A stretch of 64,000 bases of DNA from Streptomyces rubiginosohelvolus (GTDB lineage: Bacteria > Actinomycetota > Actinomycetes > Streptomycetales > Streptomycetaceae), in the NCBI RefSeq assembly GCF_014649875.1, contig NZ_BMTW01000005.1, positions 40,430 through 104,429 on the forward strand. Reading direction: 5' to 3'. Below the pieces are notes generated by a model. The model made no database searches and was not told where the DNA came from. It saw only the letters and a list, made by a program, of their open reading frames with translations. Shown one piece after another: positions 41,021-50,342 of the stretch (within the stretch, counting starts at the first letter, position 1; each line of letters opens with the position of its first letter). Both the position numbers and the translations under genes were made by a program.

Positions 41021-41938
41021 ATGGCCGGTCCCGCGTTCCGAGCCGCCGCCGTCCGGGTGCGCGTCCCCGCCACCAGCGCCAACCTGGGGCCGGGTTTCGA
41101 CGCCCTCGGCCTCTCGCTGGGGCTGTACGACGACGTCGTCGTCCGGGTCGCCGACTCCGGGCTGCACATCGACATCGCAGGTGAGGGCAGCGAGAGCCTG
41201 CCGCGCGACGAGAGCCACCTGCTCGTGCGCTCCCTGCGCACCGCGTTCGACCTGCTCGGCGGCCAGCCCCGCGGGCTGGAGATCGTCTGCGCCAACCGCA
41301 TCCCGCACGGCCGCGGCCTCGGCTCCTCCTCCGCCGCCATCTGCGCCGGAATCGTCGCCGCCCGCGCCGTGACGACCGGCGGCGACGCCCGCCTCGACGA
41401 CGCGGCCCTGCTGGAGCTGGCGACCGAGATCGAGGGGCACCCCGACAACGTCGCGGCCTGTCTGCTCGGTGGATTCACCCTCGCCTGGATGGACGGCGGC
41501 TCGGCCCGGGCGATCCGGATGGACCCCGCCGACTCCGTCGTGCCCGTCGTCTTCGTGCCCGGGCGCCCCGTGCTCACCGAGACGGCGCGCGGCCTGCTGC
41601 CGCGCACCGTCCCGCACGTCGACGCGGCCCTCAACGCCGGCCGGGCGGCCCTGCTCGTCGAGGCCCTGACCCGCCGCCCCGAGCTGCTGCTCGCCGCCAC
41701 CGAGGACCGGATCCACCAGGAATACCGGGGCCCGGCCATGCCGGAGAGCGTGGAGCTGGTGCACCGCCTGCGCGCCGACGGCGTGCCCGCGGTCATCTCC
41801 GGTGCCGGACCCACGGTCCTCGCGCTGACGGAGGAGGGTTCGGCCGACAAGGTCGCCCGACTGGCGGGGGAGGGCTGGGCGGCGAATCGGCTGGCCCTCG
41901 ACGCGACGGGCGCCACTGTGCTGCCGCTGGCCGCGTAA
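41021..41938 (+). CDS. thrB: Homoserine kinase
   Basis: A 305-residue GHMP-family kinase that phosphorylates homoserine for threonine synthase. The GHMP motif 1 is in VRVPATSANLGPGFDALG, the ATP-binding motif is PHGRGLGSSSAAICAG, and the late ISGAGPTVLAL completes the family. ATG at 41021 follows AAGGAG; a GTG at 41009 sits in that ribosome site and is rejected. Together with hom and thrC it completes the threonine branch. A 389-base leader of rho follows. Confidence 0.95.
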   Translation: MAGPAFRAAAVRVRVPATSANLGPGFDALGLSLGLYDDVVVRVADSGLHIDIAGEGSESLPRDESHLLVRSLRTAFDLLGGQPRGLEIVCANRIPHGRGLGSSSAAICAGIVAARAVTTGGDARLDDAALLELATEIEGHPDNVAACLLGGFTLAWMDGGSARAIRMDPADSVVPVVFVPGRPVLTETARGLLPRTVPHVDAALNAGRAALLVEALTRRPELLLAATEDRIHQEYRGPAMPESVELVHRLRADGVPAVISGAGPTVLALTEEGSADKVARLAGEGWAANRLALDATGATVLPLAA

Positions 41939-42327
41939 CCGCATGTGATTACCGGTGAGCGAGAGGGGGAATGTTTGTTGGAGCCGGTAGTGTTAACCTC
42001 AAGTCTGCAACCGACGTCTTTGAGGCGCGTTGCTTCGTGTCCCCCTCCGGGACCACCATTCTTCCGGGAGCCTCCCCAACTGCCTGAGCAGCCTGCCTGA
42101 GCAGTTTCGAGCACGCTCCGGAACCGGCACGACACCCCTCGCTCGTCCAGGAGTGGGCCGAGCAGGGGGATCTCGCGCCGGACCCCGCATGTTCATCTCT
42201 CCGCCGTACCCGGCGGACCACCGCCCCGGCAAGGTCCGCGATCCAGCAAGATCAACAGACCGCAGTCGGACAGCACAACCGGTCGCCGAGCCAGAAGGCC
42301 GACGTCCGCTCCAGGGAAGGACCCTTC
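41939..42327 (+). other. 389-base leader upstream of rho
   Basis: No gene is seen. The stretch includes a possible -10 TAGTGT at 41988-41993 with no good -35 and an 11-base direct repeat TGCCTGAGCAG (42081-42091 and 42094-42104). If transcription starts near 42000, the rho mRNA has a leader of more than 300 bases, which is typical of autoregulated rho genes. The actual start and any rut-like site cannot be fixed by eye. Confidence 0.5.
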
Positions 42328-44355
42328 GTGAGCGACACCACCGATCTGATGGGCGTCACTGCCGACAAGAACGTCGACAGCGCCGCGCCCGCCGAAGGTG
42401 CTGCCACTGGCACCACCGCACGGCGCCGCCGCTCCGGCACCGGCCTCGAGGGCATGGTCCTGGCCGAGCTGCAGCAGGTCGCGTCCGGCCTCGGCATCAG
42501 GGGCACCGCGCGGATGCGCAAGAGCCAGCTGATCGAGGTCATCAAGGAGGCGCAGGCGGGTGGCGGATCCGCCGCCCCCAAGGCCTCCTCCAAGGCCGCA
42601 GAGGCCCCCGCCGAGGCGGAGAGCAAGCCCAAGCGCCGCGCGACCTCGAAGGCGCGCACCGGGGACGAGGGCGCTGCCGCCGCCGAGAAGAGCACGGCCG
42701 CGCAGCAGCAGATCGACATCCCCGGCCAGCCGGCCAGCGACGACCAGCCCGCGGGCGAGCGCCGTCGCCGCCGTGCCACCGCGCAGGCGGGCAGCCCCGA
42801 CACCAAGACCGAGGCGAAGACCGAGGTCAAGGCGAAGGCGGAGCCCGAGGTGCAGCAGAAGACCGAGGAGCGGGCCGAGCCCAAGGGCGACGCCCGGGCC
42901 GAGAACGCCGCCGACACGGCCGAGGGCCGTCGCGGTGACCGCCAGGGCCAGGGCCGCGGTGACCGGGAGGGCCGCCGTGAGCGCCAGCGCGACCGTCGCG
43001 GCAAGGGCGACGACCAGGGCCAGCAGGGCGGCGGCGGGCAGCGCCCGCAGCGCCAGGGCCAGGGTCAGGGCCAGCAGAACCGTGACAACGGTCCGCAGGA
43101 CGACTTCGACGACGAGGCGGGCGGCCGCCGCGGCCGTCGTGGCCGCTACCGCGACCGCCGCGGCCGCCGCGGGCGCGACGACTTCGCCGGCGATGTGCAG
43201 GTGGCCGAGGACGACGTCCTGATCCCCGTCGCGGGCATCCTGGACATCCTCGACAACTACGCGTTCATCCGGACCTCCGGCTACCTGCCGGGCCCGAACG
43301 ACGTGTACGTCTCGCTCGCCCAGGTCCGCAAGAACGGCCTGCGCAAGGGTGACCACGTCACCGGCGCGGTGCGCCAGCCCAAGGACGGCGAGCGGCGCGA
43401 GAAGTTCAACGCGCTGGTCCGCCTCGACTCGGTCAACGGCATGGCGCCGGAGTCCGGCCGCGGCCGCCCCGAGTTCCAGAAGCTGACCCCGCTCTACCCG
43501 CAGGACCGGCTCCGTCTGGAGACCGACTCCAACATCCTGACGACGCGGATCATCGACCTGGTGGCCCCGATCGGCAAGGGCCAGCGCGGGCTCATCGTGG
43601 CCCCGCCGAAGACCGGCAAGACCATGATCCTTCAGTCGATCGCCAACGCGATCACGGTCAACAGCCCCGAGTGCCACCTGATGGTCGTCCTGGTCGACGA
43701 GCGTCCGGAAGAGGTCACCGACATGCAGCGGTCGGTGAAGGGCGAGGTCATCTCCTCGACCTTCGACCGTCCCGCCGAGGACCACACCACCGTCGCCGAG
43801 CTGGCCATCGAGCGCGCCAAGCGCCTCGTCGAGCTGGGTCACGACGTGGTCGTCCTGCTCGACTCGATCACCCGACTGGGCCGCGCGTACAACCTCGCGG
43901 CGCCGGCCTCCGGCCGCATCCTCTCCGGTGGTGTCGACTCGACCGCGCTGTACCCCCCGAAGCGCTTCTTCGGCGCCGCGCGCAACATCGAGGACGGCGG
44001 CTCGCTGACCATCCTGGCCACCGCGCTCGTCGAGACCGGCTCGCGCATGGACGAGGTGATCTTCGAGGAGTTCAAGGGCACCGGCAACATGGAGCTCAAG
44101 CTCGACCGGAAGCTCTCGGACAAGCGCATCTTCCCGGCGGTGGACGTCGACGCGTCCTCCACCCGTAAGGAAGAGATCCTGCTCGGCACCGACGAGCTGG
44201 CGGTCGTCTGGAAGCTGCGCCGGGTGCTGCACGCGCTCGACCAGCAGCAGGCGATCGAGCTCCTCCTGGACCGGATGAAGAAGACCCAGTCCAACGCGGA
44301 GTTCCTGCTCCAGATCCAGAAGACGACGCCGGGCAGCGGAAACGGCAACGACTGA
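42328..44355 (+). CDS. rho: Transcription termination factor Rho
   Basis: A 675-residue Rho, long because of an actinobacterial insertion. The N-terminal SAP-like piece (LAELQQVASGLGI, ...KSQLIEVIKEAQ) is followed by about 190 residues rich in Arg, Gln, Gly, Asp and Glu (GRGDREGRRERQRDRRG type), then the RNA-binding cold-shock domain (ILDNYAFIRTSGYLPG), and the ATPase with P-loop PPKTGKTMILQ near 425. The hexamer ends Rho-dependent transcripts. The insertion is a likely second RNA-binding region. GTG at 42328 follows GGGAAGGA. A strong intrinsic terminator follows. Confidence 0.96.
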   Translation: MSDTTDLMGVTADKNVDSAAPAEGAATGTTARRRRSGTGLEGMVLAELQQVASGLGIRGTARMRKSQLIEVIKEAQAGGGSAAPKASSKAAEAPAEAESKPKRRATSKARTGDEGAAAAEKSTAAQQQIDIPGQPASDDQPAGERRRRRATAQAGSPDTKTEAKTEVKAKAEPEVQQKTEERAEPKGDARAENAADTAEGRRGDRQGQGRGDREGRRERQRDRRGKGDDQGQQGGGGQRPQRQGQGQGQQNRDNGPQDDFDDEAGGRRGRRGRYRDRRGRRGRDDFAGDVQVAEDDVLIPVAGILDILDNYAFIRTSGYLPGPNDVYVSLAQVRKNGLRKGDHVTGAVRQPKDGERREKFNALVRLDSVNGMAPESGRGRPEFQKLTPLYPQDRLRLETDSNILTTRIIDLVAPIGKGQRGLIVAPPKTGKTMILQSIANAITVNSPECHLMVVLVDERPEEVTDMQRSVKGEVISSTFDRPAEDHTTVAELAIERAKRLVELGHDVVVLLDSITRLGRAYNLAAPASGRILSGGVDSTALYPPKRFFGAARNIEDGGSLTILATALVETGSRMDEVIFEEFKGTGNMELKLDRKLSDKRIFPAVDVDASSTRKEEILLGTDELAVVWKLRRVLHALDQQQAIELLLDRMKKTQSNAEFLLQIQKTTPGSGNGND

Positions 44356-44372
44356 CCTGGTCACCGGCATGC

Positions 44373-44415
44373 AAGGCTCCGCCCCCTCACCTCGGTGAGG
44401 GGGCGGAGCCTTTTT
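44373..44415 (+). terminator. Intrinsic terminator after rho
   Basis: 18-bp perfect stem (44373-44390 and 44395-44412) with a 4-base loop followed by TTTTT-CC. A canonical terminator, 17 bases after the rho stop. Confidence 0.93.
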
Positions 44416-44582
44416 CCGTCACTCCGGTTCCCTTTTCTTCTTCTTTTCTTTCCCTGCACATTCCCTTGCCGTTGTTACTGACGTAATGTCTGGGGCAGTT
44501 GAGGTGGGGGGCCATCGAGGCGGAACGGCAGAGGCGTGAGCCCTGCGGTGATCCGCCCTGCGCAGCGGACAGTTCACGCACC

Positions 44583-44607
44583 CCCCGCCGTTTCCCGACC
44601 GGCGGGG
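44583..44607 (+). other. Hairpin in the leader of the protease gene
   Basis: 8-bp stem CCCCGCCG/CGGCGGGG with a 9-base loop, followed by CTTTCG, about 40 bases before the protease start. It could be a weak attenuator or a translation-level element. It lies in the 291-base gap after rho, whose other content is unclear; a -10-like TAATGT is at 44484-44489 without a good -35. Confidence 0.4.
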
Positions 44608-44646
44608 CTTTCGCGTCTCCCCGGTTCCTATCCGAAGGATCACCGC

Positions 44647-46422
44647 GTGCACATACGCACCACGGGGGGCCGGCACGCGCGCCGGCTCAGACTCGCCGTT
44701 CCGGCGGCGGCCGTCACCGTCCTCGCCCTCGTCGGCACCGCGCTGACGATGTCCTCCTCCCAGGCCGAGGAGCCCGCGCCCTCGTTGCCGATGGCAGCCC
44801 CCGAACGGCCCGCCGCCCCGGCCGAGTCGCAGCTGCGCGAGCTGGTGGCCGACGCGGCCGGATCGGACCGCGAGGTGCTCCCGCCGGCCAAGTTCGCCGG
44901 GGACGGCCCGGGCACCCCCGCCCCGATGGTCATCGGCGGAACGCAGACCTCGATCTCCAGCGCCCCGTGGATGGCGCAGCTCTGGTACTACGACGACCAG
45001 GGCACCCCGGCCGACGAGAGCGACGACACCGGCTTCTTCTGCGGCGGCGTCGTCATCGCGCCCACGAAGATCGCCACGGCCGCCCACTGCGTCAAGGGCT
45101 ACGACTGGAACGCCAACGGCGCGGTCGTCACCGGCAGCACCTCCACCGAGCCCAACAGCAGCGGCACCGTCTCCTGGCCCTACCGCCAGTGGAACAGCCC
45201 GGTCTACAAGGACGTGCAGGGCGCGGCCGACAACGACGTCGCCGTCCTCACCCTCTTCGAGCCGGTCACGGCCAAGTCCCTTCCGGTGGCGGCCAACACG
45301 GACACCGGCCTGTACACCGCGGGCACCCAGGCCAAGGTCTACGGCTGGGGCCGCACCAGCTCCACCGACGACGCCATCTCCACCACCCTGCGCTCGGCGA
45401 CCCTGCCGATCGTCTCGGACTCGGCGTGCCGCAGTTCGTACGGCAGCTACTTCGTCGCGGGCCACATGGTCTGCGCGGGCAAGACCGGCGCGAGCGACGC
45501 GGAGACCGTCGGGGCGTGCAACGGTGACTCCGGCGGCCCGCTGGTCATCGGCGGCAAGCTGGCCGGCATCGTCTCCTGGGGCATCGAGGACTGCGTCGGA
45601 CAGGGCGCGTACAGCGTCTTCGCGAAGGTGACCAGCTACACGTCCGCCATCAACGCGCGCGCCTACGACACCAACATGACCTGGGACCACCGTGCGGACC
45701 TGATGGCCCGCAGCAAGTCCAACAAGACGATGTACCAGTTCAAGTCGACCGGCACCGGCATGACGAAGGCCACGTACAGCAGCGACTGGGGCGGCATCAA
45801 CGTCCTGCTCCAGACGGACCTGAACCGGGACGACAACCAGGACCTGCTCGTGCGCGGCACGGACGGCAACCTGTACTGGCAGTGGTACAGCATCGCGGCC
45901 GACGACTGGCAGACCACGCGCCTGGCCACCGGCTGGGGCACCCGCAAGCAGATCCTCGCCCCCGGCGACCTGACGAGCGACGGCCACCCGGACATCCTGT
46001 CGACCGACTCCTCCGGCGGCTTCTGGCTGTACCCGGGCAAGGGCAACGGCACCTTCGCCGCCCGGATCAAGATCGGCGGCGGTGGTCTCAGCTACAACAT
46101 GGTCCGCGGCAGCGGTGACTTCACCAACGACGGCAAGGCCGACATCATCGCCCGCGGCAGCGGCGGCAAGATGTACCTCTTCAAGGGCACCGGCAAGGCG
46201 AGCGCCCCGTTCGCGCCCAAGGTCCTCGTCCGGACCTGGGACGTCGCCACGGCCCTGGTCACCACCGGTGACTTCACCGGCGACGGCCACGCGGACATCA
46301 TCGTCCGGGTGAAGACCGGGGAGCTGTACCTCTACCCGGGCACCGGCAAGGCCAACAGCGACATCTTCGGCGCCCGCAAGCTGCTCGGCACCGGAGCCAA
46401 CAACTACGACCTGTTCGGCTGA
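44647..46422 (+). CDS. Secreted trypsin-like serine protease with FG-GAP-type repeats
   Basis: A 591-residue exported protease. Signal peptide to about 38 (VPAAAVTVLALVGTALTMSSSQA). A propeptide-like stretch of about 60 residues precedes the S1 domain, with triad His147 (TAAHCV), Asp197 (NDVAVL) and Ser295 (GDSGGPL) and paired Cys. The C-terminal 230 residues hold four Asp-rich FG-GAP/VCBS-type units (DLNRDDNQDLL, DLTSDGHPDIL, DFTNDGKADII, DFTGDGHADII), a Ca-binding propeller that may bind substrates or wall. GTG at 44647 has GAAGGA; a longer frame upstream (ATG 44536) is rejected because it would precede the ribosome site and an unlikely signal. Confidence 0.93.
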   Translation: MHIRTTGGRHARRLRLAVPAAAVTVLALVGTALTMSSSQAEEPAPSLPMAAPERPAAPAESQLRELVADAAGSDREVLPPAKFAGDGPGTPAPMVIGGTQTSISSAPWMAQLWYYDDQGTPADESDDTGFFCGGVVIAPTKIATAAHCVKGYDWNANGAVVTGSTSTEPNSSGTVSWPYRQWNSPVYKDVQGAADNDVAVLTLFEPVTAKSLPVAANTDTGLYTAGTQAKVYGWGRTSSTDDAISTTLRSATLPIVSDSACRSSYGSYFVAGHMVCAGKTGASDAETVGACNGDSGGPLVIGGKLAGIVSWGIEDCVGQGAYSVFAKVTSYTSAINARAYDTNMTWDHRADLMARSKSNKTMYQFKSTGTGMTKATYSSDWGGINVLLQTDLNRDDNQDLLVRGTDGNLYWQWYSIAADDWQTTRLATGWGTRKQILAPGDLTSDGHPDILSTDSSGGFWLYPGKGNGTFAARIKIGGGGLSYNMVRGSGDFTNDGKADIIARGSGGKMYLFKGTGKASAPFAPKVLVRTWDVATALVTTGDFTGDGHADIIVRVKTGELYLYPGTGKANSDIFGARKLLGTGANNYDLFG

Positions 46423-46441
46423 CCCGAGACCTTGACCACAT

Positions 46442-46482
46442 CCCGTACGGCTCACCGGCAGTCCGCACGATCGCCGTACGGG
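46442..46482 (+). terminator. Inverted repeat after the protease gene
   Basis: 10-bp arms CCCGTACGGC (46442-46451) and GCCGTACGGG (46473-46482) flank a 21-base loop, 20 bases past the protease stop. A candidate first terminator; a stronger one follows. Confidence 0.45.
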
Positions 46483-46531
46483 GAACGAAACCCCAGGTGA
46501 ACGCCGCCTCACGGCTCGTACGCCCGTAAGA

Positions 46532-46565
46532 CCTGTGGCCCCCGTCCTCCGACGGGGGCCACAGG
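46532..46565 (+). terminator. Strong terminator between the protease and LCP genes
   Basis: 15-bp perfect stem (46532-46546 and 46551-46565) with a 4-base loop CTCC, no T tract. Confidence 0.85.
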
Positions 46566-46676
46566 CGTCTGTGCAACCCTTCTTGGTGCTTCGGCCGTCC
46601 CAACAGGAGAGGCCGACCGCGCGTGGGACACCACGGCAGGGGGCACACGGGCACACAGGAGTGACGAGGGAGACGC

Positions 46677-47780
46677 GTGAGCGAGCAGAGCAGGGGCACG
46701 GGTCGCATACGCGGCACCGGCAGCCGACGGAGGAAGCCGACCCGCCGGCACCGCGCCAAGGTCATCGCGGCCTGGACGGTGGCGGGAGTCGTGGTCGTCG
46801 GCGGGGCCGGGCTCGGCTACGCGTACATGGCGCTCGACGGCAACCTCTCCAGCATCGACATCGACGCCAAGCTGGGCACCGACCGTCCCGACGACGTCGA
46901 CGACGGCTCGCAGGACATCCTGGTGCTGGGCTCCGACTCGCGCTCCGGCGACAACGGCAAGTACGGCCAGGACGAAGGTGCGGCCCGCTCGGACACCGCG
47001 ATGGTCGTCCACGTCGACAAGGGCCACAACTCCGCGAGCGTCGTCTCGATACCGCGCGACACCCTGATAGAGCGCCCCGCCTGCGCGAGCGATACCACGG
47101 ACGAGACGGTCCCCGCCGAGCACCGGGCGATGTTCAACACCGCCTACGAGGTCGGCGGACCCGCCTGCGCGGTGAAGACCGTCGAGTCGATGTCCGGCAT
47201 CCGCATGGACCACTACCTGGAAGTCGACTTCACCGGCTTCAAGAAGCTCATCGACGAGCTCGGCGGCGTCGAGATCACCACGAAGACCGCGATCGACGAC
47301 TCCAAGAGCCACCTCGACCTGGAGCCCGGCACCCACACCCTGAACGGCGAGGAGTCCCTCGGGCTCGTCCGTACCCGCAAGAGCGTCGGCGACGGCAGCG
47401 ACCTGGGACGCATCCAGCTCCAGCAGGCGTTCATCAAGGCGCTCATCGACCAGACGAAGAGCGTCGGGGTGTTCTCCAGCCCCAAGAAGCTCTACGGTCT
47501 CGCGGACGCCGCCACCAAGGCCGTCACCACCGACTCCGGACTCGGATCGGTCAAGAAGCTCACCGGTTTCGCCAACGGTCTCAAGGGGCTCGGCGCCGAC
47601 AACGTGCACATGGTGACCCTGCCCGTGGAGTACGACCCGGCCGACCCGAACCGGGTCCTGCCGCAGGAGAAGGCCGGCCGGCAGGTGTGGGCCGCGCTCA
47701 GGAACGACCGGCCGATCCCCGCCTCCGCCACCGAGAAGTCGGCCGGCGACAAGGGCGACGCCGACAAGGTCGTCGAGTAG
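46677..47780 (+). CDS. LCP (LytR-CpsA-Psr) family protein
   Basis: A 367-residue membrane protein. Basic N terminus (RRRKPTRRHRAK), one TM near 29-52, then the LCP domain outside: DILVLGSDSR near 80, RSDTAMVVHVDKG near 103 and VVSIPRDTLIER, with the Arg/Asp pyrophosphate-binding residues in place, and LVRTRKSVGDGSDLGRIQLQQ in the C-terminal half. LCP enzymes attach teichoic acid or other polymers to peptidoglycan from lipid carriers. GTG 46677 follows GAGGGAG. The rpmE gene follows after 165 bases with its own promoter. Confidence 0.93.
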   Translation: MSEQSRGTGRIRGTGSRRRKPTRRHRAKVIAAWTVAGVVVVGGAGLGYAYMALDGNLSSIDIDAKLGTDRPDDVDDGSQDILVLGSDSRSGDNGKYGQDEGAARSDTAMVVHVDKGHNSASVVSIPRDTLIERPACASDTTDETVPAEHRAMFNTAYEVGGPACAVKTVESMSGIRMDHYLEVDFTGFKKLIDELGGVEITTKTAIDDSKSHLDLEPGTHTLNGEESLGLVRTRKSVGDGSDLGRIQLQQAFIKALIDQTKSVGVFSSPKKLYGLADAATKAVTTDSGLGSVKKLTGFANGLKGLGADNVHMVTLPVEYDPADPNRVLPQEKAGRQVWAALRNDRPIPASATEKSAGDKGDADKVVE

Positions 47781-47841
47781 CCCACCGGTCACCCCGGGTG
47801 CACGGCCGGGCGGCGGGAATACCCGCGCCCCGCCCCCGGTT

Positions 47842-47870
47842 TTGGGAGATACGGCCGGTCCTGGCAGACT
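47842..47870 (+). promoter_or_regulatory. Probable rpmE promoter
   Basis: TTGGGA (47842-47847), 17-base spacer, CAGACT (47865-47870). The -35 and spacing are good and the -10 matches TANNNT at most positions. It lies about 75 bases upstream of the rpmE start. Confidence 0.5.
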
Positions 47871-47945
47871 GGTACGTCGGCCCCGGTTCACGGCCCCGCA
47901 AATCCGCGCGGACGACCCGGCGCCCTCCCGAAACTAGGAGACACC

Positions 47946-48170
47946 TTGAAGCGCGACATCCACCCCGAGTACGTCGAGACGCAGGTCAGCTGCACCTGCG
48001 GTGCGTCGTTCACCACCCGGAGCACCATCGACAACGGCACCATCCGTGCCGACGTCTGCTCCGAGTGCCACCCGTTCTACACGGGCAAGCAGAAGATCCT
48101 CGACACCGGCGGCCGCGTGGCCCGCTTCGAGGCCCGCTTCGGCAAGGCTGCCGGCTCCGCCAGCAAGTAG
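47946..48170 (+). CDS. rpmE: 50S ribosomal protein L31 (zinc-binding form)
   Basis: A 74-residue L31. The Cys set is complete (SCTCGASF and [10 protein letters not shown]), marking the zinc-containing type rather than the Cys-free paralogue made in zinc shortage. The start is TTG at 47946 with AGGAG seven bases upstream. L31 bridges the two ribosomal subunits. It has its own promoter and an intrinsic terminator, so it is transcribed alone. Confidence 0.96.
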   Translation: MKRDIHPEYVETQVSCTCGASFTTRSTIDNGTIRADVCSECHPFYTGKQKILDTGGRVARFEARFGKAAGSASK

Positions 48171-48180
48171 CGAGCCACTG

Positions 48181-48230
48181 CGCCGGTTCCTGGCGCCCTC
48201 TTCCCGGGGGCGTCGGAACCGGCGTTTTTT
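48181..48230 (+). terminator. Intrinsic terminator after rpmE
   Basis: 10-bp outer stem CGCCGGTTCC/GGAACCGGCG (48181-48190 and 48215-48224) with an inner GC-rich hairpin, followed by TTTTTT. Confidence 0.93.
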
Positions 48231-48327
48231 CCGGTCGGGTGTCCGGGGGAGACCCGCCGGACGCCAACACCGGGCAGTCACGCCCTCCAGCAGGCCCGCA
48301 GATCTCAGAGCAACCAGGAGCCCCCGC

Positions 48328-49404
48328 ATGTTCGAGGCGGTCGAGGAACTGATCGGTGAACACACCGGTCTCGAGAAGAAGCTCGCCGACCCGTCGGTCC
48401 ACGCCGACCAGGCCAACGCGCGCAAGCTGAACAAGCGCTACGCGGAGCTGACCCCGATCGTCTCCACGTACCGGGCCTGGAAGCAGACCGGCGACGACAT
48501 CGAGACCGCCCGCGAGTTCGCCGCGGACGACCCCGACTTCGCCGCCGAGGTCAAGGAGCTGGAGAAGCAGCGCGAGGAGATCACGGAGAAGCTCCGCCTC
48601 CTCCTCGTCCCGCGCGACCCCAGCGACGACAAGGACGTGCTCCTGGAGATCAAGGCGGGCGCCGGCGGCGACGAGTCCGCCCTGTTCGCCGGTGACCTGC
48701 TGCGCATGTATCTGCGCTACGCCGAGCGCGTCGGCTGGAAGACCGAGATCATCGACTCCACCGAGTCCGAACTCGGCGGCTACAAGGACGTCCAGGTCGC
48801 GGTCAAGACCAAGGGCGGCAACGGCGCCACCGAGCCCGGCCAGGGCGTCTGGGCCCGGATGAAGTACGAGGGCGGCGTGCACCGCGTGCAGCGCGTTCCC
48901 TCCACCGAGTCCCAGGGCCGCATCCACACCTCCGCCGCGGGCGTGCTCGTCACCCCCGAGGCCGAGGAGGTCGACGTCGAGATCCACGCCAACGACCTGC
49001 GCATCGACGTCTACCGCTCGTCCGGCCCCGGCGGCCAGTCCGTCAACACGACCGACTCCGCCGTCCGCATCACGCACCTGCCGACCGGCGTCGTCGCCTC
49101 CTGCCAGAACGAGAAGAGCCAGCTCCAGAACAAGGAGCAGGCCATGCGCATCCTGCGGTCCCGGCTGCTCGCCGCCGCCCAGGAGGCCGCTGAGCAGGAA
49201 GCCTCCGACGTCCGCCGCAGCCAGGTCCGTACCGTCGACCGCTCCGAGAAGATCCGGACGTACAACTTCCCGGAAAACCGCATCTCGGACCACCGCGTCG
49301 GCTTCAAGGCGTACAACTTGGACCAGGTGCTCGACGGCGACCTGGACGCGGTGATCCAGGCGTGCGTCGACGCCGACTCCGCCGCCAAGCTCGCCAACGC
49401 GTAA
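48328..49404 (+). CDS. prfA: Peptide chain release factor 1
   Basis: A 358-residue class I release factor for UAA and UAG stops. The GGQ motif is in [16 protein letters not shown], whose Gln is methylated by PrmC, the next gene. A PxT-type recognition element lies in the central domain region. ATG at 48328 is used; the frame extends upstream but no ribosome site exists there. It heads a likely operon with prmC, the Sua5/YrdC gene and the phosphatase-like gene, all with short gaps. Confidence 0.96.
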   Translation: MFEAVEELIGEHTGLEKKLADPSVHADQANARKLNKRYAELTPIVSTYRAWKQTGDDIETAREFAADDPDFAAEVKELEKQREEITEKLRLLLVPRDPSDDKDVLLEIKAGAGGDESALFAGDLLRMYLRYAERVGWKTEIIDSTESELGGYKDVQVAVKTKGGNGATEPGQGVWARMKYEGGVHRVQRVPSTESQGRIHTSAAGVLVTPEAEEVDVEIHANDLRIDVYRSSGPGGQSVNTTDSAVRITHLPTGVVASCQNEKSQLQNKEQAMRILRSRLLAAAQEAAEQEASDVRRSQVRTVDRSEKIRTYNFPENRISDHRVGFKAYNLDQVLDGDLDAVIQACVDADSAAKLANA

Positions 49405-49444
49405 GCGACCCGCCCGCCCCGCATCCCCCGTACGGAGAACCGCG

Positions 49445-50290
49445 ATGAACCTGCTGCTCGCCGAGGTGGCCCAGGCCACCCAGCGGCTGGCCGACGCCGG
49501 TGTCCCCTCACCGCGATTCGACGCCGAGGAACTCGCGGCCTTCGTCCACGGGGTGAAGCGGGGCGCGCTCCACGCGGTCCCCGACAGCGACTTCGACGCC
49601 CGCTACTGGGAGACCATCGCCCGCCGCGAGGCCCGCGAACCCCTCCAGCACATCACCGGCCGCGCCTTCTTCCGCTACCTGGAGCTCCAGGTCGGACCCG
49701 GCGTCTTCGTGCCCCGCCCGGAGACCGAGTCGGTCGTCGGCTGGGCCATAGACGCCGTGCGCGCGATGGATGTCGTCGAGCCCGTCGTCGTCGACCTGTG
49801 CACCGGATCGGGCGCCATCGCGCTCGCCATGGCCCAGGAGGTCCCCCGCTCCCGCGTCCACGCCGTGGAGCTCTCCGAGGACGCCCTCAGGTGGACGCGG
49901 AAGAACGCCGAGGGGTCCAGGGTCACCGTGCACAAGGGAGACGCCCTGAGCGCCCTTCCCGAGCTCGACGGCCAGGTCGACCTGGTGATCTCCAACCCGC
50001 CGTACATCCCGCTCACCGAATGGGAGTACGTCGCCCCCGAGGCCCGCGACCACGACCCGGAGATGGCCCTCTTCTCCGGCGAGGACGGCCTCGACACCAT
50101 CCGCGGCATCGAACGCACCGCCCACCGTCTGCTGCGCCCCGGCGGCCTCGTCGTCATCGAGCACGCCGACACCCAGGGCGGCCAGGTCCCCTGGATCTTC
50201 ACCGAGGAGCGGGGCTGGGCCGACGCGGCCGACCACCCCGACCTCAACAAGCGCCCCCGGTTCGCCACCGCCCGCAAGGCCATGCCGTGA
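49445..50290 (+). CDS. prmC: Release factor glutamine methyltransferase
   Basis: A 281-residue AdoMet methyltransferase that modifies the GGQ Gln of release factors. The SAM motif VDLCTGSGAIALAMA (near 116) and the active-site LVISNPPYIPL (near 180) are diagnostic. N-terminal helical domain of about 85 residues binds the factor. It follows prfA after 40 bases and is upstream of the YrdC gene. Confidence 0.96.
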   Translation: MNLLLAEVAQATQRLADAGVPSPRFDAEELAAFVHGVKRGALHAVPDSDFDARYWETIARREAREPLQHITGRAFFRYLELQVGPGVFVPRPETESVVGWAIDAVRAMDVVEPVVVDLCTGSGAIALAMAQEVPRSRVHAVELSEDALRWTRKNAEGSRVTVHKGDALSALPELDGQVDLVISNPPYIPLTEWEYVAPEARDHDPEMALFSGEDGLDTIRGIERTAHRLLRPGGLVVIEHADTQGGQVPWIFTEERGWADAADHPDLNKRPRFATARKAMP

Positions 50291-50342
50291 CCGGCCCCCG
50301 GCACCACCACCCGTACCCGCATCTGTCCGAGGAGGCCGGCTG

